This document shows, piece after piece, positions 41,980 through 54,269 of a DNA stretch of 64,000 nucleotides. The notes beneath the pieces were generated by a model that saw nothing but the letters and a program-made list of their open reading frames with translations, searched no databases and was not told the origin of the DNA. Made by a program: the position numbers and the translations under genes. Origin of the DNA: Phlyctochytrium arcticum (lineage: Eukaryota > Chytridiomycota > Chytridiomycetes > Chytridiales > Chytridiaceae); the NCBI GenBank assembly GCA_025602905.1, contig JAHLKI010000012.1, forward strand, positions 248,001 through 312,000, in the 5' to 3' direction. Position 1 is the first letter of the stretch. Every line of letters starts with the position of its first letter.

Positions 41980-42772
41980 CTAATGTATAATGTCCAAGAA
42001 ATGAGTCCCAGCTACGGATAACACACCGTCAACAACCAATGCACCTACGCTAGTATTTTTCTTTGAATGAAGGATTCAGTGCAAGTGGGGATGTGGGAAA
42101 TGAAGCAGGTCTAGCAGAAATCTCCGAGTTGTTTTGGTCAGAGCCTCAGGCCTGACCCTTCCAAAAGATCTTTCGACCCCCAACCGGTGTCTTCCTCTGT
42201 TTATTCCGGTCTGATGTTGATGACTATGATGCCTGCGGGAACAGGGGTAAGCTGGGTTGATGAGTACAGGCAGAGAGCCGCTGCAAAAGTCTTGAGTGCT
42301 GAGTGTGATATGGTTCCCAGCTTTTGCCGTAATGACAATGTCGTTAAAATCGCTTCGGAAATCTTGAGGTATGGGAAAAAGTGCGAAAATTCCCTCAGTC
42401 GCGCAGCCGATTTGCGCACTGAGATTAAATGACTTTCCGGACGTCCTTGAGCCGGAATTGTTGGCGGAAATACACTCTAGGATTGAGCGGAAGTTTTTGC
42501 AAGGAGAGTAATGTATGTTTGCGGCTTTAGGTGAGCAGGAAAATACTGTTCAAGGTTGGGGAAGACTACACTCTGAGGTTCTTTGGCCGGAGCAACTTGC
42601 GACAGCTCTGTACTAAGCCGTCGGCAATGAAACCGCAAAAGGTCTTAATAAATGTTTCCCGTTGGGCCATTGCCGCCAGGAAAAGCCGTCCATTTGGCCC
42701 AACTTCTGCCCATAATTGCGACGAACGGCAACCAATTCCAACTCCCTAAACGATCTTGCATTCAATCAATTC
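41980..42772. other. Divergent promoter region
   Basis: This region lies between the Sds3-like gene and the ChaC gene, transcribed away from each other. No gene seen; short frames at 42187-42432 and 42531-42749 have no support. The ChaC frame is open upstream to an ATG at 42716, which would add 19 residues. Confidence 0.5.
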
Positions 42773-43880
42773 ATGTGGGTCTTTGGATATGGCTCGCTCA
42801 TTTGGAAAGTAGGTAACTTATTCGAACAACCGGGCCGCGCCGCAAAACTCCGACCGAAAACAACGCGACTAATTTACACTCTGAATTCTTCTTGCAGACT
42901 TTCCATACGAAAGACGGGTTCCTGGCTATGTAAAAGGCTTTGTTCGCCGCTTTTGGCAGGGGAGCACCGACCATCGAGGAACGCCTCAGGCGCCGGGTCG
43001 AGTCGTCACGCTTGTTCCCTACCATGAGTGGGCGACGAGATATGTACATGATGATCCACATCATATGAAGGAGGTTGAGTCTTGCTGGGGCATTGCTTAC
43101 AAGATTCCAGAGTCAGAGGTAGAGTCTGTGAGAGATCACCTGGACCACCGTGAAAAGGACGGCTATCAGACGCTTCATGCCGACGTCTATCACCCCGATG
43201 GCGAAAAGGACGAGAACGGACTTGACATTCCAATCATCAAGGATGCACTGATATATGTAGCGACGGGGGACAATGAAAGTTTCCTGGGGCCAGTCGACCT
43301 AAAGGCAATGGCCAAGCAGATTGCAGAAGCAAAGGGGCCTAGCGGATGGAACATCGATTGTATGTAAGCACCTCCTAATACGAAGATGTGCTCTGGTTAA
43401 CCAACATGTCCCTGCGTAGACCTCTTGGGCCTTTGCCACTCTATACAAATCTTGGCGCCATCATCACCTGACCCACATCTTGTCACATTAGAAAGAGAGG
43501 TCAAGGAAGCGTTCCAGAAATTCAAAACTTCCCATGGCTCGGAATCCGCGATTCTTCCTACAGGCTCAATAGACGAACACAAGTTTGAAGAATTGCGATC
43601 GCTTCTGAAAGTGGATCTCGATGCCCTTCTCTTTGGAGAAAAGACTGCGACGGAAGCTTTGAACCTCGCCCGTAAATCCAGCGACGGTACCGCTCTAGTA
43701 AGCGCTTCAGCGGATTTGACCACAAGCGGCAAATGGCAAGCAGATGTGACTGCGTGCTGCCGAGTGGATGATGAGGGCAACACAACGGAAACAGTGGACG
43801 CCCGGATTACATGCTCTGAAAAAAACGGCCAGTGCCACTGCATCGCCAATGAAAGTACGGTCATCAATCAAGCCCGTTAG
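42773..43880 (+). CDS. Gamma-glutamylcyclotransferase (ChaC) with long C-terminal extension
   Basis: Exons 42773-42812, 42898-43359 and 43420-43880; 320 residues. The N-terminal [20 protein letters not shown], formed across the first splice, and RRFWQGSTDHRGTP are diagnostic of ChaC/CHAC proteins, which cleave cytosolic glutathione to 5-oxoproline and Cys-Gly. The catalytic Glu is expected in the CWGIAYKI...REKDGY section (DHREKDGYQT). The second splice gives WNIDYLLGLCHSIQILAPSS, aligning with the usual NTEYLFELADSVR end. About 120 further residues then follow, unlike the 180-220 residue family norm, containing a Cys-rich RITCSEKNGQCHC stretch. No domain is recognised in that extension. Confidence 0.9.
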
Positions 43881-44126
43881 CCTGCTGGTCGTTTAGGCAG
43901 TCTTTTTTTCTTTTTTGTCCCGAAAGCATAATCTGAATTATAGAGATCGCTCAATCAACCTATCGTAGGCCGCAAACTTGTATCAGTTTTCAGTCCACCC
44001 TTTATATGCTGGAAGGTCAAAATGCCCAGATGTGTAAATATTGCGCAGCACTTAGGGTTCGACAGTCCCAAAGTTTGAAATTTTGGTTGCTGTCACAATT
44101 GTTGTTGCAAACGCTTGACCTATAGA

Positions 44127-45311
44127 ATGGCGCGAGGACGGAAAGCGAAAACAAGTGGAGAGGTCAAGGCAACTGCCGCGGCCTCGAAGGCCGAGGAGTT
44201 AAAGAAGCGTCAGTTTGTGGAAGCGCAATTGGAAGACAATGAGGATTCCGAAAGTGAGGCGGGCTCCGGCGTTGTAGAAGAGAGTGAGGACGAAACGGAA
44301 GGAGCTTATCTTAGGAAAGTGGCACCCGGCAAAGCGACAGATCCAAGGTTCCATCTTTCTGACGATGAGGATGATGAAGCAGAAGCAGAAGACGAGATTG
44401 AGGATACTATAAGCGAGTCAGTCGAGCAGCATAAACAATCACTCAAAGATGGAAGCGATGAAGACAGAGAACGACAAACACTAGAAGGAGAGGAGTCTGC
44501 CGCAAGTGATGAGGATGAGGACATGAGCGATGATGAAGTCGCTCAAGTCAATTTGAATGATTTCCTTACCCCCCAGTCCTTGACTGCTACATCATCAAAA
44601 CCGCTCACCGCCAAATCCCTCGCGAAGCTACAGGCAAAAATCGCCGCCAGCGGTGTCGTCTACCTTTCCCGTGTTCCCCCCTTCATGCGTCCCATCAAAC
44701 TCCGTCAACTCCTCTCCAAATACGGCACCATTGGTCGAATTTATCTTGCGCCCGAGGATCCCAAAATTGCAGCTCGCCGGAAAAAGTACCGAAAAAATAA
44801 ACGTCAAAACTATACCGAAGGTTGGATCGAGTTTGAGGATAAAAAGGTGGCCAGAGTGGTAGCTCAACACTTGAACGGGAAGCAGCTGGGTGGGAAAAAG
44901 CGCAACTTCTACTACGATGATTTGTGGAATTTGAAATACTTGCCTCGATTCAAGTGGAACAACTTGACGGAGCAGATTGCTTATGAGCTGAAAGTCCGTG
45001 AACAGCGGCTAAAGACCGAAATGGCACATGCCAAGCGGGAGAACAAGGCATATCTGAAGAATGTTGGAAAGGCAAAGATGGTGGAGGCTCTCGAGCAAAA
45101 GAAGGCGGATAAGAAGCGAAAAGCAGAGGCCGACGCTGGCGGAGATTCGGGGGCAGGTGGCACACAGGCATCGGGCGATGCTGCAGCTGCAGCTAGTCAA
45201 AAGGAAATCCGTCGCCGCTTCAAGCAACGAAAGGTCATTGATGCCGAAACGCGATCATCAACCCACTCAACCGGAAAAACTAGCAATGTTTTGTCCAAAT
45301 TATTCGGATAA
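44127..45311 (+). CDS. ESF2: Pre-rRNA processing protein Esf2/ABT1
   Basis: Single exon, 394 residues. The N-terminal third is acidic (DDEDDEAEAEDEIEDT). The RRM-like core reads GVVYLSRVPPFMRPIKLRQL, YGTIGRIYLAPED and YTEGWIEFEDKKVARVVA, then LNGKQLGGKKRNFYYDDLWN and YLPRFKWNNLTEQIAYE, which are signatures of Esf2/ABT1. A basic coiled C-terminus follows. Esf2 works in the SSU processome, helping cleavage at A0-A2 and stimulating the helicase Dbp8. Convergent with the next gene. Confidence 0.95.
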   Translation: MARGRKAKTSGEVKATAAASKAEELKKRQFVEAQLEDNEDSESEAGSGVVEESEDETEGAYLRKVAPGKATDPRFHLSDDEDDEAEAEDEIEDTISESVEQHKQSLKDGSDEDRERQTLEGEESAASDEDEDMSDDEVAQVNLNDFLTPQSLTATSSKPLTAKSLAKLQAKIAASGVVYLSRVPPFMRPIKLRQLLSKYGTIGRIYLAPEDPKIAARRKKYRKNKRQNYTEGWIEFEDKKVARVVAQHLNGKQLGGKKRNFYYDDLWNLKYLPRFKWNNLTEQIAYELKVREQRLKTEMAHAKRENKAYLKNVGKAKMVEALEQKKADKKRKAEADAGGDSGAGGTQASGDAAAAASQKEIRRRFKQRKVIDAETRSSTHSTGKTSNVLSKLFG

Positions 45312-45423
45312 GCCATTGTTTCGATGTCGATTCGATTATCTTGTTGTAATTTAAATTTGTCTTAACTTATGTCTGTATCTACACTACCTATTTACAATTT
45401 TCCACCCACTGCTCTATTTGCGT

Positions 45424-48288
45424 TCATTGCCAGCGTACGCCTTTGTTTTTACATTGCAGTGATGTGATGGTCGCAAACTCTTCATTATCAGCGTTCTTCC
45501 GCCCCGAGTATCCTCTGACATTGTACGTTCCCCCGGCTGCCGAATTGAGACCAGTCGTACGCTTCTCTGACCTTGCCGTAACCATCAACAACGCCCCATT
45601 CTCGCCTTTGACAACCTGCTCTTCCCGTACAAGCGAGAGCATCTCGTATGCGTATGTCGGAAGTACGAAACCATTAATGTGGACCTTATAAAGCACTTCC
45701 ACCTTCTTTCCTCCCACTTCGACATCGTTATACCGAACTTTGGCATTTTGAGTGACCTGCAATAACCATAGATTGGTACGGGCTTTGAGGAGCGAGTAAT
45801 GCAGTGAGAACTGACCTCGGCACACTTTATACTGGCATTCATAAAAGGACGTGGGCTGATGATGAGCGGCTGGGACATTGCTCGCCGATCCGTCCTCGGT
45901 TCCGTCCAATTCAGTAAAAAATGGTGCAACTTTTCCATGGCCTCTTTTCCGATGAACTGTAGAGGATAGTACTCCTGATCCGGATCATCCCTAATGGTTG
46001 TGTAAATCTGCCATTTCTCTCACACAGAAAGAGTTCAGAAAGTTTGTACTTTAGATCTCTGACTTCAATAACGTCATTTTCATTCCTCGTTCGTCCCGTC
46101 CTCTCCTCCTGCTGCTCAAGACGGGTTTTCGGGCGCTTTGCGCTAAAATTTATGCCTATTTGAGGTTCAGAATAACGTTCTTCAAATCATGTCGTGCATA
46201 CCATACCTTCTTGGGTGAGGATTTTACGTATGCCAGGAGTGGAGGTGGACATGTAGGCCGCATGATCTGCTCGCGCGCTTCTGCTTTTTGAGATAAAAAG
46301 GACTGAGAACTGAGAGTTCAGATAATAGAAGTAGTCACTAAGGCAGGTTTGTATCATCGATAATGCCGAAATGAATGATTTTTTCCTAGTGTTCAGACGA
46401 AATTTAAGCAACATTCTTGGAATAGATGTCTTTCCGACGGCACGTACCAGGTCTGCTCGGACTTTTTATAGTGAGCGAGCTCCAACTTTTCATACTCTTT
46501 CAGGGCGGTACCATCCGCCTCTTTGGAAAGAACCTTTGTCATCAAGGCAACATGTGATGGTGATGTGGGCTGCGCAGGGTATATCCAATGATACAGGTAT
46601 GGTTGCAAAGTCTTTGCCCGTCGCTTCTCATCAAGGCATGAGAACTTGTTCAATGATACTTTGAGATGTCAAACATACATGGTGCAAACCTTGTTGGGTA
46701 AAGTCCATGATCATATTGGAATCTTCGATGGGAGTGTCCGAGGAGCATGGCATCGCTGAAGTGCACAAGAGGGTGATCTCGGTTTTTAAACTCCAATCCA
46801 GTGGGATCTCCGTTCCGACCTGTGCCATCTGTCAATAGGGCTTTTGCAACGCAGCAGATGCAGAATTCCCACCCCTCCTTGTCGTCGCTTGACTTCTTGG
46901 GGCTTGATTGATGGTCTAGACTTTGCAACTGGGGCAGCTTTGTCGACACTTGACGGCTCGGCTAGAAGTGATGGTTAGATAAGGTGCAGGGAACCGACAA
47001 ACACACGTCTGAAGCACCTTTTCGAACGGTTGAGAGCTCTTCAATCGCTGATATCTCTTTGTCACTTATTCGAGCAGTACCCTTAAAGACGTGTAAGGCT
47101 AAGAATAATAGGCCCTTTGAGGACGCGACGCACCCTGAGTTTGCCCGTGAGGAGTTGTAGGAAGGCTGGATTTGCAATGTCGATGTCTTCCCTCTGATCT
47201 TCGGTATAATCTTCCAATTCTCTCAAGTCACTATCGCTTGGTTTTTGCGGGACAGGAAAGAGAGGAACGGGTATTTCTGCGGAATCACTCTGCGCTCCAA
47301 AGATATTATGCGACTCTTTGTCAACAGGCTCGTCATTCTCAGGGTCCGACATGTACCCGGTTGCTAGCTGTATCGAGTCTTCCATATCCGATGTATCGCT
47401 AACATCGCTATCATTTCGATAATGCGACGATGCTTCTAGATACTCTGTAAAACTTGCCCGTGGCTTTTTGGAGAGTGATACGTGGGGAGATGCCACGGCT
47501 GGTAATGAAGAGAATGACCGAGCAAACGTCTGTACATGGTCAATACATTCCAGGCAAGACTTTGAAAATGTCCAAGACGGTGTGCACTTACTGGCGCCGA
47601 CTTGGGGTGTGAATGTGAATTGTTTTGGGAAAGCGCCTCCATCACCAGACTGCCGACCTCGGTGGATTGGCTGAAAAAGTTTACTTCCTCCTCCTCCGGG
47701 ACTAGGTCGAGTTGTGATGCATTATCTTGTGAACTGGCAAAGCTCTCCATTGCACTGAAAGGATTCTTTTGCTTAACTTTACTCTCACGAGTAGAGTCAT
47801 TGCCGGTTGAAAAAGGGTTGTGACTGAGTGATTTGTTCAAGGTCGGGAGTGAGGGTGGATCGTCCGAGTTCAGCGATATCAACGCATCAGGGTCGAGTTT
47901 CTCAGTACGGGAACCCAGCGAAGAGAGCCGTACGTGTTTGTTTTCCTTGACATCATCGCTACTTGCATCTCTAAATAGACCTGGCCTCACAAGCTTCGGT
48001 TCCAAGGGGATCTGGGTAAGAAACGGACGCGACGGTAGTCGAGTAAGGCGAGATTTCGCAGCAGGCACCGAGGCTGTTTCTGCAGCTGATGTGGGACCCG
48101 TCGACTTTGCTGGAATTTTGAGTTGAGACTTGTTCTCTGCTGCTTTAGCCCGCTTTTGCAATTGTTCTTGCTACAAGTAGGATGCTTAGTTCACACGATA
48201 GATTATGGTCGATTTCGAATAAGTTGCATACCCGAAGAGCTGCCAGATCCAGCGGCCGCTTGCGGCTCCCACTGTTGTCTTCACTCAT
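45424..48288 (-). CDS. Hypothetical multi-exon protein, possibly two genes
   Basis: 5' part: exons 48288-48232 (MSEDNSGSRKRPLDLAALR), 48170-47592 and 47529-47134 join in phase and encode a Ser/Pro-rich disordered region with acidic patches. A frame at 47081-46962 may be the last exon or may be skipped. 3' part: from an AG at about 46963 the frame reads PSRQVSTKLPQLQSLDHQ and continues through exons near 46850, 46740, 46640-46440, 46300-46200, 46000-45814 and 45750-45424. These all join in phase 0 and contain HHFLLNWTEPRTD and KVEVLYKVHINGFVLPTYAY. The 3' part has no ATG and a TAG just before it that serves as acceptor, so one gene is favoured. No family recognised. Confidence 0.5.
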
Positions 48289-48442
48289 CTGGAGTATTAG
48301 TCGACCTGGTCTTTCATACAACGTCCGAGTACATGCTGAAAGCGGAGCTTCTTTGCAACATCATCACCATACGGCGGTGCTGCGCAAGTTGGAGTTAGGG
48401 CTGTCCGGATGTGGCTTGTGTGGCGCCGGGTTTTCTTTTTGG

Positions 48443-48450
48443 TATATAAA
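48443..48450 (+). promoter_or_regulatory. TATA box
   Basis: TATATAAA lies 57 bp before the first in-frame ATG of the small forward gene at 48507 and on the other side of a divergent start at 48288. It is one of the few clear TATA boxes in the gene-dense part of the window. Confidence 0.5.
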
Positions 48451-48506
48451 CGCCAGCGGCCCGCGGCCCACCGCTTGGCTCTTTATCCAACCCACAACAT
48501 ACAGTG

Positions 48507-48843
48507 ATGATGAGTGCTACGACCTCGAGCAAGTCCTCCGGGCGCAAGCCTGTCGACGGATTGTGAGAGAGCAGTGTGCGGCCCAACTTTTCTTGTTACA
48601 AACTTGGCATACTTGGACGTCTCTGAGCTGGTGCCCTGTGATGTGTGTTGGATGGATCTACGCGACCGGATGCAACTTGGCAGCGACGGCGCCCAAAAGG
48701 TGAGCATTCTGCTACAAACTATATAGACGATGGCGGGCGTACAGACGGACAGGGAGGCGATGACACCAAGCATGCCTGACAACCCCATGGGGGATTGCTT
48801 ATTATAGACTACAACGGTATCTGATCTTTTGTCGCGACGATGA
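48507..48843 (+). CDS. Possible 35-residue protein
   Basis: The ATG at 48507, behind a TATA box, opens MMSATTSSKSSGRKPVDG. Splicing GTGAGA...TTGGCAG into a 16-nt exon (reading FDGAQK across the junction) and then GTGAGC...ATTATAG gives TTTVSDLLSRR and a stop near 48841. The frame survives both junctions, but such short exons could do so by chance. The antisense 130-codon ORF (48875-48483), with one hydrophobic segment, covers the same DNA and is the alternative. Neither is recognised. Confidence 0.3.
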
Positions 48844-49173
48844 GGTGTTGGAGAGAATGAAGGATCTACTACCATACCGTTTACTCATTCATGCTCGTTC
48901 CCTCCTCACAGGCGTTTTTTTCCTGATCTGATGTGAACAATACAAGAAGCGGATCTCTTTGAGAACGTTGTCTGAACTTGTCTCTGGTGTGGCCATGTTC
49001 ACATGGTCGCTGCTCTTTTTTTTTTTAAATCAAGGATGAAAATTGTGTTGCCCTATGGCCAGGATGCCAAAATAAATATTTGTTGTCGGGACAAATCCCG
49101 ATGGCTGCAAAACATGCAGAACGCCGAGTCTGAGAAACAAAAAACCATCCCGACTAGATGTAATTTGCAGAAG

Positions 49174-51864
49174 CTAACTGGGATTTCCTATTCTACTCTG
49201 CTGGGTCCCTTGCATCCCTGGTTTGATCACAACGTTTGGGGTCGACGTTGCCATGAACGATTTGCTAAAGCTAATGCCCGTAGTTGTGTCCTGCGCTCCT
49301 GCACCATCTCCTACATTTTCCTTGCTGTCACCTTCCCCAGGCCGCACACTCCGTAGAGCATTTTCCCTCTGCAATGCGATACGCACACTGCGGTTGACGC
49401 TACCTAAACTGCCAAAGCTTGCTTGTTTCTTCATGGCTGATTTTATTGATCCAAGACTCGAAAGCGAGGTTGCCGACATGGGTGTTGTATGCGCAGAGTT
49501 GCTTCCCAGGGATGTTAGTGGAGAGCGGTCCGCCGTGGGAGTTGATTGGGACATCAGATGAGAGCGACTTGTGTTTGTTTGGGGCGTCTGAACAAATGTG
49601 TCCGTTTCTGCTACAATCTCGTGCGAGCGCATAAACGTGTTGGGTGACTGTTGTTGTGGTGAGCTACTCCTATTTATATTGCCAAGCGGAGAGTGATTTG
49701 TCGTGCTTGAGACTAGGCGATTTGCCCAGAGTCCTGGAGAGCTTGTTTCTGATGTCTCGCCATGAGTCGTTGGTGTTAAGGGGCTACGGGTATGATCGTT
49801 CGGTCGGGCTCCTCGGAGCGTGGGAGTTGATGGTGACTTGCGCAATGACTGACCGCCTTTCGCTAAGCGGTCTTTTAGCCATCTGAAGAAAATTGGGTTC
49901 GTTCAACTGACACAGTAGGACACAAAAAAATCATAAGGAACCTACGCCGGAGTTCTAGAAAGGTCTTGTAGCCTTTCGGCTGTTTCTGCCCGGTCCCGCT
50001 CTTCCAACATATCCCGCTCACGCTATATATTGTCGATTACTATGCTTGTTGTCACGTAAAATACTGCTCAATACAGCTTACCTGCAATGCAGCTCGCTCG
50101 AGTCCCAACTTGATTGCAGCCTCGGTAAACTTTTGCCGGTCTGATTCGAGCTTTTCCGCTTTGGCTTGCATCTCTTCTCGGTCGCGTTGAAGCTGTCTCA
50201 TCGCCTCGTCAAGACTATCAATTCCGTTAGTAGTTGAAGGATATGTATACCCGTCCGGTTTCGGCGTACTCTGCTGCTTTATGCTGTTTGACCGGGGACT
50301 GTGTGTCAATATTGCTGAGTGCCATTATCTTGTTTTGTTCTTCGATGATCCGCTTGTAGTTTTCTGCGCCAAGCATCACTTACCAAAATCTATTCCTAGC
50401 CATCATTGCAGCCTTACCGCAATTTTTGATCGCCAAGTCCAGTTGCTCTTTGATACCCGACAGGTCTTCAGTGGGCTGGATTGCTTGCTGCTCCTCCAGA
50501 GCCTCATTCAGCGAGTGCCATTCGTCTTCTAGCTGAGATAACGAGTCTTTGATTTTAGCTTCCACTGAATGCTGCACGAGATTGAAAGGCAACTGGAATT
50601 GCGCCCTTTCATTGGGTGGCATCTAAGTATTACAAATCGAAATGAGTGGCGTTCCCGTGGAGCTACCATGAGATGCAAACCTCGGAAGGTTGTCGGTCCT
50701 CTATTTTCAATTCGTCGCGTGTGGGTTTGATCTGAGACTCGAAACGGCTGCGCAATTCAGAGTATAAAGAATACAGCGTCTCTCGCAGACTTTGATTCTC
50801 TGCGATAAGTTCCTGCTCTCGGTCCTCAAAACTTTTCATCACGACATTGTACATCTCTTCGCCCTTTGAAAAGTCAGGTCAGATCTTGCGACGCTCATAA
50901 TGCCTAATTGCCAAGCATACCTCTACAGCACGCCCAGCCTTCTTTCTGATGACCGCTGACGTGGTCTTGGGTAATGGGTTTGCCAGTTTCATTCCTACTT
51001 TGAGTGACGCGGTTTTCTCAATGACTATTTTTTGCATGCGATCTTTGAGACGTTGGTGCTCAAGCTCGCGCTTTCGGAGATCGTGCTTCATCGTGGAGTC
51101 AGACATTTGCAAGACCATAGTACGTCGGTTCACAGTAGTTTGACTTACGTTGTACTGAGTTTTGCTAAATTGTAGGTTTGCCTTGCATGCACGAAGTTCC
51201 TCTCTCGCTGCTGTTCCCTTTTCGGTTTCCTTCTTTAGTGCTTTCTGCGCAGAACTATAGACTGGTTAGATAACTATTGCAGGCGGATGTCAAGTCATGG
51301 TACCTACTCCAGTTTCCCGTTGATCATGACCAGTTCCCTGTCGCATTGTTCCAAACGCGCCCTAAGACGAGCCTAGCAGTTCCCCAGATTTTCAATGAGT
51401 ACATGGTATACGCGTACGCGTCAGCTCAATGTCCACTAACCACTGTGGTGGTCAGTTCATCGACCTCACCCGCCGTTCGTCGAAACCGATACTGCAAATC
51501 TTCCCGAAACGCCACATCTTTCTGGATCTTTCATGTTACGACTTGGCAGCTTGTCCTTTTTACATATTCGACCCGCACCTGGCGTTGCTGCAAAAGGGTG
51601 CACACACAATCCAAGATTTTTGATGCATCAGATGTCGCTCCGCTAAATCCAGAAAAGTCCAGCGCAATGGGAAACCCCGCGTTTGCTAGCTCGTGGTTCA
51701 CATAGTCTACACTCTTTTTTAATGTTTCTTGCGCTGATGGTCTGCGATTGTTTATAATTCTTGCATCAAATTTTTGGTTCTCGCGAAATAATCAGTATAA
51801 AAACGTACCCCGAAGATGGGGTAGACACCTGATTATAGCCATCCTCCGCATCCCGATCGTCCAT
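49174..51864 (-). CDS. SSX2IP: SSX2IP/ADIP (Msd1) family centrosomal coiled-coil protein
   Basis: About nine exons. The first, from 51864, reads MDDRDAEDGYNQ and joins in phase to a segment containing SVDYVNHELANAGFPIALDF, the N-terminal signature of the afadin/alpha-actinin-binding family. KHDLRKRELEHQRLKDRMQK then matches human KRKEREYNKLKERLHQL; EEMYNVVMKSFEDREQELIA matches DEMYKILLNDYEYRQKQIL; and ESDRQKFTEAAIKLGLER matches RRSFTEAAIRLGLER. The C-terminal 220 residues are Ser/Thr/Pro-rich. Family members (fission yeast Msd1, human SSX2IP) anchor microtubule minus ends at spindle poles, centrosomes and basal bodies. Divergent from eIF3d (242 bp). Confidence 0.9.
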
Positions 51865-52106
51865 CTCTCTATGCCCTTTTCACTTTTTCCTAATGCCCGC
51901 GCTCCGGTTTCTCTTGAAGATCGTTTCGTCGTGTCTGGCAGGTCGGACGCGTTCGCTGTGATGTCACGAAAGCAGCCAATCAGCGCACGACAACGTGACC
52001 TGGACTGCGCCGCGAGGGCGGTTGGATTCACCCTGGAGAGCAGCGATTTTCTGCAACGAGTTGAAAACCCAAACGGCCAAAAAAACCAAAGTTTTCCATT
52101 AGCAAC

Positions 52107-54104
52107 ATGACCGTTGATCACTCATCAGAAGGAGCTCCGTTTGTGCTCCCGGCCGTGGCCGACAACCCAAGCGGCTGGGGTCCGTCCTCTGTCCCGCAGG
52201 ACCTTGCCCAGGTGCCATACGCGCCATACTCAAAGTCTGATCGTCTGGGAAAGATTGCCGACTGGACCGCCCCTGCTGAAGGCACTTACGGCTTTGACCG
52301 ACGACATGAGAATGATCGCCGCCGCCGTTTTGGCCCGCAACAAGAGGCCTTTGGAAGTGGACTGTCGTCAATGTTTGCCTACACTGTCGCAGCGGAAGAT
52401 GAGGCGACCTTCTCAGTTGTAGATCGTCAAACCTCAACACAAAAGAAACCCGGCTTCAAGGCCCAGCGTGGTCGCGGCGGTGGCCGTGGTGGGCAATCGA
52501 CATGGCAGCCACGAGGTGGTGCCATGGGTGCCGGTGGGCGTCGTGATGATCGTCGCGGCCAGCAGGGTCCTCGTCGTCGCTACGGTGGTTACAACGACAA
52601 GCCAACCCGGATCCGAGACCCCTCTGTACAGGTTGGCCCAGAATGGAAGGTTTTGGATGAATGGGACTTCCCACGAATGAGCAAATTGTACTACGAAGTG
52701 GAGGAGCCCGTCGACTTGTAAGTGTTACTTTTTGTTTATCCTCTGGCGCTGTTGGCATTCCAAGTAGATATGATGACTTTTTATTTTTTGGCTTGATGTC
52801 TATGAGAGCTCCATTATTGTATTCACACTGTCTGATCGCTACTTGGAAGCCCTTCGCGCGTAATTTGGGTTTTAAAGAACAATTCTAATCTTTTGATTTG
52901 CTCGTAGGTCTGGCCATGGTACCTGCAACTACTTTGACAAATCGTTCGATCGTGTCGTCACAAAGCAAGAGAAGCACATGCACCAGTACGACCGTAACTT
53001 CCTCAACGTCACTGCCAGTGATGATCCTATCTTGGTGAAACACTCGAAGCAATCCTCAGATCGCGTTCACGTCTATGCAACAGACAATGTGCTGGCCACA
53101 CTGATGTGCTCAACTCGATCCGTTTACTCCTGGGATATTGTTGTCACAAAGCAAGACAACAAGATCTTCCTGGACAAGCGTGATGGTGGTGTCTTTGACT
53201 TTATTGGCGTGAACGAAAACGCTGCCGATCCACCCATGGAAAGTGCCGACAAGGACAACATCAATACCCCACAAGCTCTCGCCCTGGAAGCCACCTACAT
53301 CAACCGAAACTTCTCCCAGCAAGTCTTGAAGGAAAGCGAAAAGTACGTGCTGCCAAACCCCAACCCCTTTGATGACAACTCCACCCCCGAACCCGTTCCT
53401 GCCCTCGCTTTCCGATACCGTGACTGGGATCTCGGTGACAACATCCATCTCGTCGCCCGTACCCAAGTCGATGCCGTCCTTCACCAGCCCGGCGCCAACG
53501 CCAACCACGCCGAGGGAGCCTTCAAACCCCGTTCTTCCGCACACAACCCATCTGACTCTCTGCTTGTCAACGTCAAGGCTCTCAACGAATTTGACTCCCG
53601 CGCACCTGGAGCCGGTGGCGCCCCTGAATGGCGACAGAAGCTTGACTCGCAACGTGGTGCCGTCATGGCTACCGAAATTAAAAACAACGGTAACAAGCTG
53701 GCACGATGGGCGGTTGAGAGTATACTGGCCGGCGTTGATCAGATTCGTCTCGGATTTGTTTCTCGAAACCACCCACGCGACCGATCGCGACACATCATCC
53801 TTGGCTGCAGTACGCTCAAGCCTATGGACTTGACCGCCCAGATGAACTTCAAGGTTGGCAATGGTTGGGGTATCCTCAAGACATTTATCAACCAAGTTGC
53901 TACATATGACGACGGAAAGTTTGTTCTTGTCAAGGATCCCAACAAGGTAAGCTTCCTGTCATCACTTCCATCTCGTCCTACAGCTTTCTAATTGCCCTCC
54001 TTCTTTAGTCCGTTCTCCGTATCTACTCTGTACCTGACGACACTTTTGAGGCCGAAGAGGATGTCCCAGAAGCCGCCGATGAAGCTGATGACGACGAGGA
54101 ATAA
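52107..54104 (+). CDS. EIF3D: Translation initiation factor eIF3 subunit D
   Basis: Three exons, 52107-52717, 52908-53946 and 54009-54104, 581 residues. PDNPSGWGPSS-like text near the start, YAPYSKSDRLGKIADW, an RGG-rich stretch (GRGGGRGGQSTWQPRGG), and YYEVEEPVDLSGHGTCNYFD are typical of eIF3d. So are YSWDIVVTKQDNKIFLDKRD and RLGFVSRNHPRDRSRHIILG in the cap-binding part. The protein ends in an acidic tail. eIF3d is a peripheral eIF3 subunit with a cap-binding fold. It is absent from budding yeast but present in most other fungi. The antisense 261-codon ORF is a shadow. Confidence 0.96.
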
Positions 54105-54269
54105 GCGCACTCATTCACCCCATTATCATATTTTTGATTTGTATTATTGTAACATAGATTTCAGTAGCGCACGCCACTGGTCCATCGTATCTAAATTTTG
54201 AGCCGGGTTGAACAAAAGTCATATATTTCATTTCAGGCAGAGTCTGACACTCCAAATATACATGAAAAA

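Noticed and set aside
53110..53895. 261-codon minus-strand ORF
   Set aside because: Antisense to conserved eIF3d coding sequence; no domain of its own.
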